Virus record (IMG/VR): IMGVR_UViG_3300006793_000054
Span: 1-48,645 of that record
Source: a virus
Strand: one strand, 5' to 3'
Length of the DNA stretch: 48,645 bases
The translations under genes were made by a program, and so were the position numbers. Of this stretch, positions 15,268 to 22,496 are shown one piece after another (positions within the stretch are counted from its first letter, which is position 1; every line of letters starts with the position of its first letter). Below the pieces are notes generated by a model. The model was not told the DNA's origin. It saw only the letters and a list, made by a program, of their open reading frames with translations, and made no database searches.

Positions 15268-15288
15268 TTTGTCGGCTTGGGGCATGAT
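15260..15288 (+). promoter_or_regulatory. Early promoter, copy 1
   Basis: TTGACA (15260-15265), a 17-base spacer and CATGAT (15283-15288). The -10 is weaker than consensus, but the -35 and the A/T-rich upstream sequence are strong. The next gene starts at 15341. Confidence 0.6.
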
Positions 15289-15340
15289 GGTCGGGTCAGC
15301 AAGGGATGTTCCTTGTAAAACAAAGCAAAGGAGATAGAAA

Positions 15341-15547
15341 ATGATAGTTTTTAACTACAAAAGCAAGAAAGAACTTAAAGAAAATATTGGCAACCGTTTA
15401 AATTACATTGAAACCAGTTTATTTGGAGATGAATATGTATCAAATGGTGTATTAACTGGAGCAAATAGACCTCATATTACTGGAAAAGGTAGAGAGTTTT
15501 TTGCAAATGTTACTATGAAAGATAATTTAATTATGGCGGTCAAGTAA
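15341..15547 (+). CDS. Small early protein of unknown function, 68 aa
   Basis: The protein (MIVFNYKSKKELKENIGNRL, then GVLTGANRPHITGKGREFFA) has a good AAGGAG site and lies behind the first copy of the repeated promoter. The second half, NRPHITGKGREFFANVTMKD, resembles a short conserved phage peptide that I have seen in marine phage genomes without a function. It ends one base before the next gene, and the pair repeats the promoter-gene layout of the region. Confidence 0.6.
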   Translation: MIVFNYKSKKELKENIGNRLNYIETSLFGDEYVSNGVLTGANRPHITGKGREFFANVTMKDNLIMAVK

Positions 15548-15548
15548 T

Positions 15549-15761
15549 ATGAAACAGTTCACAAACTTACAAAAAGCACAACGGTATATCAATGACTTAG
15601 GGTACTTTGTTAATGAGAGACATTCACTTAAAGAGGACAAGTCTTTTATATATCAACACAAGTATTCTAAAAGCAAACATTTGTTTCTAAAGTCTGACTA
15701 TACTTTTTTGAGTGCAGGTTCTATGGAAATGGGGACTGTGTGGACTATTCAAACTTTCTAA
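15549..15761 (+). CDS. Small early protein of unknown function, 70 aa
   Basis: The sequence MKQFTNLQKAQRYINDLGYF continues to SKSKHLFLKSDYTFLSAGSM and a C-terminal MGTVWTIQTF. The protein is basic and aromatic with a mixed alpha/beta pattern. It starts one base after the previous stop and probably depends on coupled translation. It ends just upstream of the second promoter repeat. No family recognised. Confidence 0.58.
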   Translation: MKQFTNLQKAQRYINDLGYFVNERHSLKEDKSFIYQHKYSKSKHLFLKSDYTFLSAGSMEMGTVWTIQTF

Positions 15762-15794
15762 GATAATAAATATATCTTAAGATTAGAGAAATGC

Positions 15795-15823
15795 TTGACA
15801 GCCAGACAGGGTTGCGGTACACT
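15795..15823 (+). promoter_or_regulatory. Early promoter, copy 2
   Basis: TTGACA (15795-15800), a 17-base spacer and TACACT (15818-15823) lie at the end of the repeated 37-base cassette. This -10 is closer to consensus than in copy 1. It precedes the 34-aa gene at 15867. Confidence 0.65.
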
Positions 15824-15866
15824 TCTCAGCGACAACAACGAACAATTAATCATAAAGGAGATAATT

Positions 15867-15971
15867 ATGGATGAGAATGAACATAATGATTTGATGAATT
15901 ATCTTGAGTCTTTAGAGGCTTTAGATGAGGCAGACAAAGAACTTGAAGAACTTATTAACCCAGCAACTTAG
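15867..15971 (+). CDS. Very small acidic protein, 34 aa
   Basis: I found this short frame by eye: MDENEHNDLMNYLESLEALD, then EADKELEELINPAT. About 40 percent of residues are Asp or Glu and the body should be one helix. It has an ideal ribosome site (AAGGAG six bases before the ATG) right behind the second repeated promoter, and its end carries the GGAG site of the next gene. Small acidic early proteins of phages sometimes mimic DNA to block host DNA-binding proteins; that is only a possibility here. Confidence 0.6.
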   Translation: MDENEHNDLMNYLESLEALDEADKELEELINPAT

Positions 15972-15980
15972 GAGATAAAC

Positions 15981-16175
15981 ATGGAAATTAATATACACAG
16001 AGTCAGTAAGATTGAAGTTAAAAAGCGTGTTGATTTGAAAAGCTTTTCTGCAAGAGATATTGTAATTCATAGTAAAGAATATGATTACAATGCAGGTGAT
16101 TATGTTGATAGACAGATATCATTGAATTGTTTTTTTGAGGATAAATCAATCGGTAAGCTTGTTTATACAGACTAG
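15981..16175 (+). CDS. Small early protein of unknown function, 64 aa
   Basis: The protein (MEINIHRVSKIEVKKRVDLK, then DRQISLNCFFEDKSIGKLVY) has alternating hydrophobic residues that suggest a small beta-sheet fold. GGAG lies seven bases before the start. It follows the 34-aa acidic gene by nine bases and precedes a short intergenic hairpin (AAGCG/CGCTT, 16181-16197). No known motif. Confidence 0.58.
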   Translation: MEINIHRVSKIEVKKRVDLKSFSARDIVIHSKEYDYNAGDYVDRQISLNCFFEDKSIGKLVYTD

Positions 16176-16242
16176 AATTTAAGCGTGGGTATCGCTTCAA
16201 AACTACCTAAACTTTATTAACTTATATCATTGGAGATAGATT

Positions 16243-16662
16243 ATGAAAATTACATATTCAAAAAAAGGCAGTAAGACAACCACACCAATTAGTCAAGCAC
16301 CATATTCAGTCAAGGCTGTATGGCATAGAGCAAATGACTTAGGTATCAACATTGTAAGGGTTCGTAGTGCTAAAGAACGCTATGAAGTCACAAAGGGAGA
16401 TACGTTTGTAGGTTGGCATGGTGGTAAAACATCACTGTACAAGCAACGACAGAACCCTTCTAAGCCATTATTTTTCAAGAGAAAGATTGCTTTAGGTAAA
16501 GAGAACAAGGGTATGCAAGTGCTTGAGATTTCTACTGACATGGATGCACAACAAACATTTGATGTGATTGATGACTTTGAGTATAATACTTCTATGAGTT
16601 TCTTTCAGAAAATAGTTATGAACTTTAACAGGTTGATTACTGGTAGGCATTTGATATCTTAA
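16243..16662 (+). CDS. Early protein of unknown function, 139 aa
   Basis: The first half (ISQAPYSVKAVWHRANDLGI, then NIVRVRSAKERYEVTKGDTF) is basic with alternating beta and helix. The second half has ISTDMDAQQTFDVIDDFEYN and a hydrophobic amphipathic end (MSFFQKIVMNFNRLITGRHL). The C-terminal helix could touch a membrane. It has a GGAG site and is followed by a terminator-like hairpin at 16675-16698. I do not recognise a family. Confidence 0.58.
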   Translation: MKITYSKKGSKTTTPISQAPYSVKAVWHRANDLGINIVRVRSAKERYEVTKGDTFVGWHGGKTSLYKQRQNPSKPLFFKRKIALGKENKGMQVLEISTDMDAQQTFDVIDDFEYNTSMSFFQKIVMNFNRLITGRHLIS

Positions 16663-16674
16663 TTGTTAGTGCTA

Positions 16675-16698
16675 GGTATCACTTTAAAGTGCCTTTTT
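16675..16698 (+). terminator. Terminator-like hairpin
   Basis: CACT/AGTG flanked by GG/CC (with a three-base bulge) is followed by TTTTT. The first 14 bases (GGTATCACTTTAAA) resemble GGTATCGCTTCAAA at 16188-16201, behind the previous gene, so the two gaps share a related element. Confidence 0.5.
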
Positions 16699-16721
16699 AA
16701 TTTTAGTAGAGGATGAGTATA

Positions 16722-16964
16722 ATGGAAAAGAAAACACATGGTAGAATCTTAGTAGAGCTATCAGACATTTGGATTATGGAAGGTCGTGATGATTTGTTTG
16801 ATGATTGTCTTGAAGAGATTTGTTCAGAGTATGATTTTTATGATGGTAAAATTGATGTAAAAGATTTGGCACTTGAGTGGTTGCAGAAAACTTTGTTTAA
16901 AGCTAACCCTTTGTCAAGTTCAGACATCAAGAAGATGGCAAAAGATTATGGAGAAACAGAATGA
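16722..16964 (+). CDS. Small acidic early protein, 80 aa
   Basis: The protein is acidic and mostly helical (GRILVELSDIWIMEGRDDLF, then DDCLEEICSEYDFYDGKIDV). I prefer the ATG at 16722 because AGAGG lies nine bases upstream; the ATG at 16713, three codons earlier, touches that site directly. It overlaps the next gene by four bases (ATGA), a standard sign of coupled translation. The function is unknown. Confidence 0.58.
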   Translation: MEKKTHGRILVELSDIWIMEGRDDLFDDCLEEICSEYDFYDGKIDVKDLALEWLQKTLFKANPLSSSDIKKMAKDYGETE

Positions 16965-17269
16965 AAGATAAGGTAGAGGAAATGTATCTTGATTATTTTA
17001 ATAATTTTATTACTATAAGTTATTTTGCTGAATATTATGGAATAAGCACAGAAAAAGCAGAGAGAATTATTAATATTGGAAGGAGAATAAATCATTCAAG
17101 ATGCAAGGATGCAGAACCTGTAATGCATATGCTCCATAATAGATTTTGTTTATCTTACAATCTTACTAATGACGAGTGGTGGGTTCAAGATAGATTTGAA
17201 CATTTGGGAAGATACACACAATATTCAGATGCTTTAATTGCTATAGATAAAAGAATGAACAATGCATAA
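16961..17269 (+). CDS. Small early protein with helix-turn-helix-like start, 102 aa
   Basis: Residues 12-40 (NNFITISYFAEYYGISTEKA, then ERIINIGRRI) have the spacing of a helix-turn-helix: one helix, a Gly turn and a second helix. It could therefore be a small DNA-binding regulator. The second half (LSYNLTNDEWWVQDRFEHLG) is aromatic and mixed. It overlaps the previous gene by four bases. The assignment is by pattern only. Confidence 0.55.
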   Translation: MKDKVEEMYLDYFNNFITISYFAEYYGISTEKAERIINIGRRINHSRCKDAEPVMHMLHNRFCLSYNLTNDEWWVQDRFEHLGRYTQYSDALIAIDKRMNNA

Positions 17270-17285
17270 ATTTTAGGAGATAGTT

Positions 17286-18074
17286 ATGAGTTATAGATTA
17301 TTGAGTTTTAGCAACCCAAAGATTTTAAAAGGTAAGGATGTGTATTCAGAATACTTGAGTGCTATACTGCACTTGAGTCCTATCAATACAAAGATATGTC
17401 CTTATCAAGATATTGCAGGGTGCAAGGAGGCTTGTCTTAATACAGCAGGGCGTGGTGGTATTATAAAGAAGGGTGAAACCACTAATACCATACAACTAGC
17501 TAGAGAACGTAAGACTAGGTTGTTTTTAGAAGCTAGAGATATCTTCATGACCGACCTGATTACAGACATTATGAAGTTTGTAAGATACTGTGAAAAGAAA
17601 GGCAAGCTTCCTTGCTTGAGACTCAATGGTACTAGTGATATACAATGGGAGAATATTTATATTGGAAACATGGAGCAGTATTCTTTAGATACAACTGAGA
17701 TGAGTAATGTTGAAATGTTTAGTAAAAAACAATTAGGTTTAGAGTGTAAGAATATCTTTGAGTTATTCCCAGATGTACAATTCTATGACTACACAAAGAT
17801 ACCTACAAGAAAGGTTGAGCAATACAAGAACTACCATTTAACATGGAGTTATTCAGAAGCTAACAGCAAGTATGCACAATACTTTGATGCTATCAAATAC
17901 AATATTGCTGTAGTCTTTCATGGTACAATGCCTATCTACTACAAAGGTAGAGAAGTTATTGATGGGGACAAGAGTGATATTAGATTTAAAGACAAGCCGA
18001 ATGTAGTAGTAGGCTTGAAAGCAAAGGGCAAAGCACGACATGATAGTTCAGGCTTTGTAATTCATACAGCATAG
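17286..18074 (+). CDS. GP88-like phage protein of unknown function, 262 aa
   Basis: The N-terminal part has a Cys-rich motif, TKICPYQDIAGCKEACLNTA, near residues 35-54, followed by a Gly-rich turn and a Thr/Gln/Arg region. It then has LFLEARDIFMTDLITDIMKF and CLRLNGTSDIQWENI. This order matches a family first noted as gene product 88 of mycobacteriophages, which I recall as GP88, common in marine phages and without a known activity. The four closely spaced Cys could bind a metal. It is the largest of the unknown early genes and has a GGAG site. Confidence 0.65.
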   Translation: MSYRLLSFSNPKILKGKDVYSEYLSAILHLSPINTKICPYQDIAGCKEACLNTAGRGGIIKKGETTNTIQLARERKTRLFLEARDIFMTDLITDIMKFVRYCEKKGKLPCLRLNGTSDIQWENIYIGNMEQYSLDTTEMSNVEMFSKKQLGLECKNIFELFPDVQFYDYTKIPTRKVEQYKNYHLTWSYSEANSKYAQYFDAIKYNIAVVFHGTMPIYYKGREVIDGDKSDIRFKDKPNVVVGLKAKGKARHDSSGFVIHTA

Positions 18075-18084
18075 GAGTAAACAA

Positions 18085-18297
18085 ATGATTGAGATTATTT
18101 TTAATATAGTATTGGGTACATTTTTTATAGTTATATGTTCAGGTGCTTTCCTCATGATACAAGACTCTGAAAAACGATACCAATATAGAAAAGATTTAAA
18201 AAATAGATACCCTGATTTAAATAGAGACCAGATTAGAGTGATAGCTAACATGTTATTACAAGATGAAAAAGATTCAAAGAGGGATTCAAATGAGTAA
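18085..18297 (+). CDS. Small membrane-anchored early protein, 70 aa
   Basis: The first 25 residues (IIFNIVLGTFFIVICSGAFL) form one clear membrane segment. A basic cytosolic tail follows (KRYQYRKDLKNRYPDLNRDQ). The topology should be N-out/C-in or a simple anchor. Such proteins in early regions may block superinfection or alter the inner membrane; nothing in the sequence decides. Its end overlaps the next gene by eight bases. Confidence 0.62.
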   Translation: MIEIIFNIVLGTFFIVICSGAFLMIQDSEKRYQYRKDLKNRYPDLNRDQIRVIANMLLQDEKDSKRDSNE

Positions 18298-18730
18298 AAT
18301 GTTATGTAGTATTAGTGATGACCCATACAATGATTACAGTGATTATGTTGAAGGCAAAGGAGTCTACTCAAAACAAACAGAACTATTTGATTTACCTGTA
18401 GAGAACGAAGCCCATTTGTTTTTAACAGACACCATGCTTAACAAATCTATTATAGATGTAAACAAAAGTGTCTTGTTATTGTTAGAACATATAGGCTTAG
18501 ACTATGATGATATAGAAGTTGGAGAGAGACACAGCTTCCCTGCTGTATTTGTACGTAGTAGTTCAGGCTACAGAGACAAAGAATCACAGGTAAACTTTTA
18601 TAAGACTAAGCGTGGTGATAAACGAATGTCAATTAAACATTTGAAAGCACAGGCTGAAGGGGGCATGGTACTACGAATGACTTATAACTTTTACAAAACA
18701 GAAGAACACTTAACCTTGGAGGTAATATGA
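18290..18730 (+). CDS. Early protein of unknown function, 146 aa
   Basis: The start MSKMLCSISDDPYNDYSDYV at 18290 is preferred because GAGG lies upstream and the overlap with the previous gene is short; the earlier in-frame start at 18263 would extend it by nine residues. The middle (LLLLEHIGLDYDDIEVGERH) and end (MVLRMTYNFYKTEEHLTLEV) alternate helix and strand. It overlaps the next gene by four bases. I recognise no motif. Confidence 0.58.
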   Translation: MSKMLCSISDDPYNDYSDYVEGKGVYSKQTELFDLPVENEAHLFLTDTMLNKSIIDVNKSVLLLLEHIGLDYDDIEVGERHSFPAVFVRSSSGYRDKESQVNFYKTKRGDKRMSIKHLKAQAEGGMVLRMTYNFYKTEEHLTLEVI

Positions 18731-19071
18731 AAGGCATACTAATAAACCCACTCGACCAAACAATTAAGAAGGTTGTTTACTCTGGTAACTTCAAAGAGAT
18801 ATACGACTTAATTGATTGTAGAACTTTTGATGTAGTCAGATTAAACAACAGAGATGATATGTTTATTGATGATGAAGGACTACTTGTAGACAATAGATAC
18901 TTTACTATCGGCAATAGAAATTATGCAGGTCGTGCTTTGATACTGTCTCATGATGAGGTAGGAGATACTATTGGAACAGAACTAACTGTACAAGACATGG
19001 AAAGTGTGGTACAATGGTTGCCTGAAGGACATCAAGAGACTCCTTACATGGAATTTACAGCATGGAATTAA
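18727..19071 (+). CDS. Early protein of unknown function, 114 aa
   Basis: The protein (MKGILINPLDQTIKKVVYSG, then DDMFIDDEGLLVDNRYFTIG) matches a small family I have often seen in phage genomes of plants' and marine bacteria, in which a start like GILIxPxxxxI is followed by a Asp/Asn-rich loop and GRALILG-type strand (here GRALILSHDEVGDT). The function is unknown. It overlaps the previous gene by four bases, and its stop codon lies in the first unit of a 22-base tandem repeat. Confidence 0.6.
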   Translation: MKGILINPLDQTIKKVVYSGNFKEIYDLIDCRTFDVVRLNNRDDMFIDDEGLLVDNRYFTIGNRNYAGRALILSHDEVGDTIGTELTVQDMESVVQWLPEGHQETPYMEFTAWN

Positions 19072-19118
19072 CAACCGTTTAATATGGAATTAATACTCGT
19101 GTAATATGGAATTAATAT
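19062..19118 (+). repeat. Tandem repeat, 22-base period, 2.6 copies
   Basis: Units begin at 19062, 19084 and 19106 with ATGGAATTAA and end in TTTAAT or TGTAAT. The array starts in the last codons of the 114-aa gene and ends at the start codon of the next gene, so it forms the whole intergenic region. Confidence 0.85.
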
Positions 19119-19382
19119 ATGAACTCAAAACAAATCAAGAAACTTAGAAAGAAAGTCAGACCAATACAGGTTGAGTGGCTTCGTACCCTATTGCCTGAAG
19201 ACCAAGCAGAGTCTATTACTGTAGATACAGTTGAGGGATTACTTCCTGAACAGACACATGCTTTTGGTCAAGGGCAATTACATATGTCATACATGACAGA
19301 CAAATGGATAATGAAATACTTAAAACAGAATCCAGACATTGAAACTTTTGAACAACTACTGAAGGTATCTAAACATGGATGA
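19119..19382 (+). CDS. Small early protein of unknown function, 87 aa
   Basis: The sequence SKQIKKLRKKVRPIQVEWLR continues to TVDTVEGLLPEQTHAFGQGQ and MTDKWIMKYLKQNPDIETFE. It is basic at the start and helical, with a repeated helix-loop pattern. I have seen similar short proteins in marine phages but know no function. The ribosome site is poor and consists of the end of the 22-base tandem repeat, which may affect its translation. It overlaps the next gene by eight bases. Confidence 0.6.
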   Translation: MNSKQIKKLRKKVRPIQVEWLRTLLPEDQAESITVDTVEGLLPEQTHAFGQGQLHMSYMTDKWIMKYLKQNPDIETFEQLLKVSKHG

Positions 19383-19641
19383 GTACATAGCTGATGTATT
19401 GATAGACAATCACAGACAAAAAATTAAAACTTATGCTAATTCAATTTACTCTGCTATAGATATTCTTATTAGTATGCCAGTTGTCAATGCTGTATTCACA
19501 GTATCATGCACTGAAGATGGTAGGTCTTGGGATGTTGAGGGTATGGACATGATGGCAATGAGGCAGATGAGAGCAGACATTACAGAGGAGGCTTTGCGAG
19601 AAGCCTTTGCAGATGATGAGAGAAATAGAACAATACATTAG
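19375..19641 (+). CDS. Small early protein of unknown function, 88 aa
   Basis: The protein (MDEYIADVLIDNHRQKIKTY, then ANSIYSAIDILISMPVVNAV) alternates strand and helix and may be a small alpha/beta fold. The C-terminus is a charged helix (TEEALREAFADDERNRTIH). It overlaps the previous gene by eight bases and sits 15 bases before the next. No known motif. Confidence 0.57.
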   Translation: MDEYIADVLIDNHRQKIKTYANSIYSAIDILISMPVVNAVFTVSCTEDGRSWDVEGMDMMAMRQMRADITEEALREAFADDERNRTIH

Positions 19642-19656
19642 GATAAGGAGACTAAC

Positions 19657-19935
19657 ATGGAAAATGAAAATTGGACAGACAATACTGAAGCAAATGAAGA
19701 CGGTACTTTTCTTACACAAAGAGAGTATGATGAAAGATTTGTAAGACTAACAGAAGATGAGTACAGATATTTCTGTGATTGGATTAGTAAACACACACAA
19801 GAAATGTATGAACATAAGGTAGGCTATGAGGCAAGATGGACTCTTGACCCTAAAGTTTTTTATGTAAAATTGTTAGATGAAAGTCTTTATTCCATGGATG
19901 AAATAATGCTTGACATCCGCAACAAGATGGTGTAA
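19657..19935 (+). CDS. Acidic early protein of unknown function, 92 aa
   Basis: The protein (EDGTFLTQREYDERFVRLTE, then DEYRYFCDWISKHTQEMYEH) is acidic and aromatic, with a helix-rich first half and a strand-rich end. AAGGAG lies eight bases before the start. A short non-coding stretch of about 145 bases with a weak hairpin (near 20010-20035) separates it from the SSB gene. Function unknown. Confidence 0.58.
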   Translation: MENENWTDNTEANEDGTFLTQREYDERFVRLTEDEYRYFCDWISKHTQEMYEHKVGYEARWTLDPKVFYVKLLDESLYSMDEIMLDIRNKMV

Positions 19936-20081
19936 CATGTGCAACATGACACTGAGCAACCAAAGAACTTTAAGCCCTCTATCTCCAGATAATAAATTAT
20001 TTGGTTTGGCTTCAGTCCACAACTTCGGGAGTAGTTGGCTCACAAACTCCTTTAATTTAACTAACATCATAGGAGAATAAT

Positions 20082-20495
20082 ATGATAATTGACGGCACGG
20101 CTTATTGGGCAAGTATCAAAACACCCAATACAACATTTGAACCCATGTACACAGTCAACCTTGTAGTTGATGAAGCAACAGCTAATGACTTTGCTACTCG
20201 TGGACATACCATCAAACAGATGGACGAAGGTTCTGCAATAGTAGTTAAGCGTAAGGTAAATGGTCCTAATGGAATGGTTAGGTCTGCACCGAGATTGCTT
20301 GACCAAAACAAACAGGAAGTAAATCTTGCTGTGGGTAATGGCTCTAAGGTTAGAGTCCAATGTAACGAATACGCTTGGGAATATGCAGGTAAGGCAGGGA
20401 AAGGTCTTGACTTACAGGCTGTCCAAATCGTAGACCTCATTGAATACAAAGCCGAAGACGGCTCTGAGTTCTTTGACGAAGGGGAGGAATTTTAA
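20082..20495 (+). CDS. Single-stranded DNA-binding protein (T7 gp2.5-like)
   Basis: The 137-aa product has the features of phage OB-fold SSBs: an N-terminal strand set (GTAYWASIKTPNTTFEPMYT), a basic core (IVVKRKVNGPNGMVRSAPRL), a strand GSKVRVQCNEYAWEYAGKAG, and a strongly acidic tail ending in Phe (DGSEFFDEGEEF). An acidic tail with terminal Phe is the hallmark by which T7 gp2.5 contacts the polymerase and helicase. It is shorter than T7 gp2.5 (232 aa). It precedes the primase-helicase and polymerase genes with a good GGAG site. Confidence 0.85.
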   Translation: MIIDGTAYWASIKTPNTTFEPMYTVNLVVDEATANDFATRGHTIKQMDEGSAIVVKRKVNGPNGMVRSAPRLLDQNKQEVNLAVGNGSKVRVQCNEYAWEYAGKAGKGLDLQAVQIVDLIEYKAEDGSEFFDEGEEF

Positions 20496-20496
20496 T

Positions 20497-20748
20497 ATGA
20501 TTGTTAGTATTAAAAATGATGATGGTGTTACATCTTATGATGTGACTAAGATTGAAGACGAGAATGTTAGGGCAAACGCTAATGTAATTATTAGTAAGGT
20601 GTCCCAACTAGAAGTCTTACTAGAAGCACTGAACTTTACTAGTGCTACGCACCGAGGTAATCTGGAAAGCTTGCTGAAAGAAAACCCTGATGCGATTGTT
20701 GAGACAGGAGAAGAAGAGGTACAAGATACTGAAACTGATTCTGAATAA
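20497..20748 (+). CDS. Small acidic protein behind the SSB, 83 aa
   Basis: The start MIVSIKNDDGVTSYDVTKIE at 20497 follows the SSB stop by one base and has GGAGG upstream; I reject the longer frame that begins inside the SSB gene. The middle is helical (SKVSQLEVLLEALNFTSATH) and the end is very acidic (VETGEEEVQDTETDSE). Its place suggests a replication accessory, perhaps binding the SSB or primase-helicase; this is inference. Confidence 0.6.
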   Translation: MIVSIKNDDGVTSYDVTKIEDENVRANANVIISKVSQLEVLLEALNFTSATHRGNLESLLKENPDAIVETGEEEVQDTETDSE

Positions 20749-20754
20749 CTAACC

Positions 20755-20817
20755 GTGAGGTGTCCTACTAATTGGATGGGACTTAAAGGCACAATCCAAA
20801 TACAACGCCTCACTTTT
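20755..20817 (+). other. Structured intercistronic RNA, possible attenuator
   Basis: GTGAGG (20755-20760) pairs with CCTCAC (20808-20813), which is followed by TTTT. Inside it, ATTGGAT (20771-20777) pairs with ATCCAAAT (20794-20801, one bulge). A competing GTCC/GGAC pair is present. It fills the gap before the primase-helicase gene and could modulate read-through into the replication genes. Confidence 0.38.
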
Positions 20818-20831
20818 CTACTGGAGATAGA

Positions 20832-22496
20832 ATGATACAAGAACGAACCCAATTCATTAAACATAAATTACCCTGCCCTAAATGCTCAAGCAGTGACGCT
20901 GTATCTCTCAATGAGAATGGCTCTGCAAAGTGCTTTAGTTGTGATACTTTCTTTACAGACTATGACAACGAATCAACAGGTAAGGTAATTGAAATGACAA
21001 CAAAACCCAAGTCCGACAACACATTCCTAACATCCTATACTGGTGCTTACGGTTCACTAACCGACAGAGGTATCTCTGAAAAGACAGCAACTAAGTATGG
21101 TGTAAAGATTGTCAAGGACAGAAACAATAATGTAGTGCAACACATCTATCCATTCTTCAATGGTAATGAGGTGGTTGGTACTAAGACACGATATGTAGAG
21201 AACAAAAACTTTGCTTGCAATGGAACATTTGAAGGCACTGGTTTGTTCGGAGAACAACTACATGGTAATACAGGTGGCAAGTATCTAACCATTACTGAAG
21301 GTGAGTGTGATGCTATGGCAGTGGACGAACTGTTCCAAGGCAAGTGGGCAGTGGTATCTGTCAAGCGTGGTGCATCATCAGCAGTCAAAGATGTTAGGGA
21401 AAGCATAGAGTTTGTCGAATCCTTTGACAATGTAGTACTATGCTTTGATAATGATAAGGCAGGTAAGGAAGCGGCAAAAGCTGTAGCTAAGATACTCAAG
21501 CCTAACAAGACTAGAATCATGTCGTTCCCTAACGGATTCAAAGATGCCAACGAAATGCTCAAGCAGAAGAAGTTCACAGAGTTTACCCAAGCATGGTGGA
21601 ACTCTAAGACATACACACCTTCTGGTATCATGGAGTTATCATCTCAGAAAGGTGACTGGCTACATAGAGAAGAGAAAGAAAGCATTGCATATCCTTGGGA
21701 CGGACTTAACAAGAAGCTCTATGGTATGCGTAAAGGAGAACTGGTCACACTTACAGGTGGCACAGGTCTTGGTAAGTCTAGTGTTACTAGAGAGTTAGAA
21801 CACTGGCTCATCAAAAACACAGATGACAATGTAGGTATTGTAGCCCTTGAAGAGAACTGGTTACGTACTGCTGATGGTATCTTATCCATCGAGGCTAACG
21901 ATAGAATCTATCTATCAGAGAAGCGTAAGAATTATTCAGATGATGACCTCATGGGTTTGTTTGATAAGGCTATCCCTTCTGGTAGAGTATTCATTCACTC
22001 ACACTTAGGTGCTACCGACATTGATGATATCTTTGCCAAGCTTAGATACATTATTGTAGGCTGTGAATGTAAATGGGTAATCGTTGACCACTTACATATG
22101 TTAGTCAATGTGTTACATGAAGGTGATGAGAGGCGTGGTATTGACATGCTTATGAATCGCTTGAGGTCTCTAGTAGAAGAGACAGGTGTAGGTATGATAT
22201 TGGTATCACACTTACGAAGAGCCGCAGGAGATAAAGGACATGAGCAGGGTATCGAAGTATCTCTATCTCATCTCAAAGGTTCACAGGGTATTGCACAGTT
22301 ATCTGATTGTGTGATTGCACTAGAGAGAAATCAACAGGCAAGCAACCCTGAAGAAGCTAACCTCACTAAGGTTCGTGTACTGAAATCTAGGTACACTGGA
22401 GACACAGGATTGGCTTGTGGTCTCCGATATAATTCAGATACTGGTAGGTTGTTTGAAGTATCTGAGGAGGAAACATTCGACAATGAACAGTTCTAA
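20832..22496 (+). CDS. DNA primase-helicase (T7 gp4-like)
   Basis: This 554-aa enzyme both makes primers and unwinds DNA at the fork. The N-terminal zinc ribbon has Cys at 15, 18, 34 and 37 (CPKC...CFSC). The TOPRIM primase core follows, with ITEGECDAMAV (Glu156, Glu158) and VVLCFDNDKAG (Asp206, Asp208). The RecA-like helicase has Walker A GGTGLGKS at 309-316 and the Walker B-type stretch KWVIVDHLHMLV, then ILVSHLRRAAG. The length is close to T7 gp4 (566 aa). It overlaps the polymerase gene by 14 bases, so synthesis of fork proteins is coupled. Confidence 0.95.
   Translation: MIQERTQFIKHKLPCPKCSSSDAVSLNENGSAKCFSCDTFFTDYDNESTGKVIEMTTKPKSDNTFLTSYTGAYGSLTDRGISEKTATKYGVKIVKDRNNNVVQHIYPFFNGNEVVGTKTRYVENKNFACNGTFEGTGLFGEQLHGNTGGKYLTITEGECDAMAVDELFQGKWAVVSVKRGASSAVKDVRESIEFVESFDNVVLCFDNDKAGKEAAKAVAKILKPNKTRIMSFPNGFKDANEMLKQKKFTEFTQAWWNSKTYTPSGIMELSSQKGDWLHREEKESIAYPWDGLNKKLYGMRKGELVTLTGGTGLGKSSVTRELEHWLIKNTDDNVGIVALEENWLRTADGILSIEANDRIYLSEKRKNYSDDDLMGLFDKAIPSGRVFIHSHLGATDIDDIFAKLRYIIVGCECKWVIVDHLHMLVNVLHEGDERRGIDMLMNRLRSLVEETGVGMILVSHLRRAAGDKGHEQGIEVSLSHLKGSQGIAQLSDCVIALERNQQASNPEEANLTKVRVLKSRYTGDTGLACGLRYNSDTGRLFEVSEEETFDNEQF

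Noticed and set aside
22417-22482. Upstream extension of the DNA polymerase gene
   Set aside because: It lies wholly within the primase-helicase gene, and the exonuclease motif starts naturally just after the ATG at 22483.
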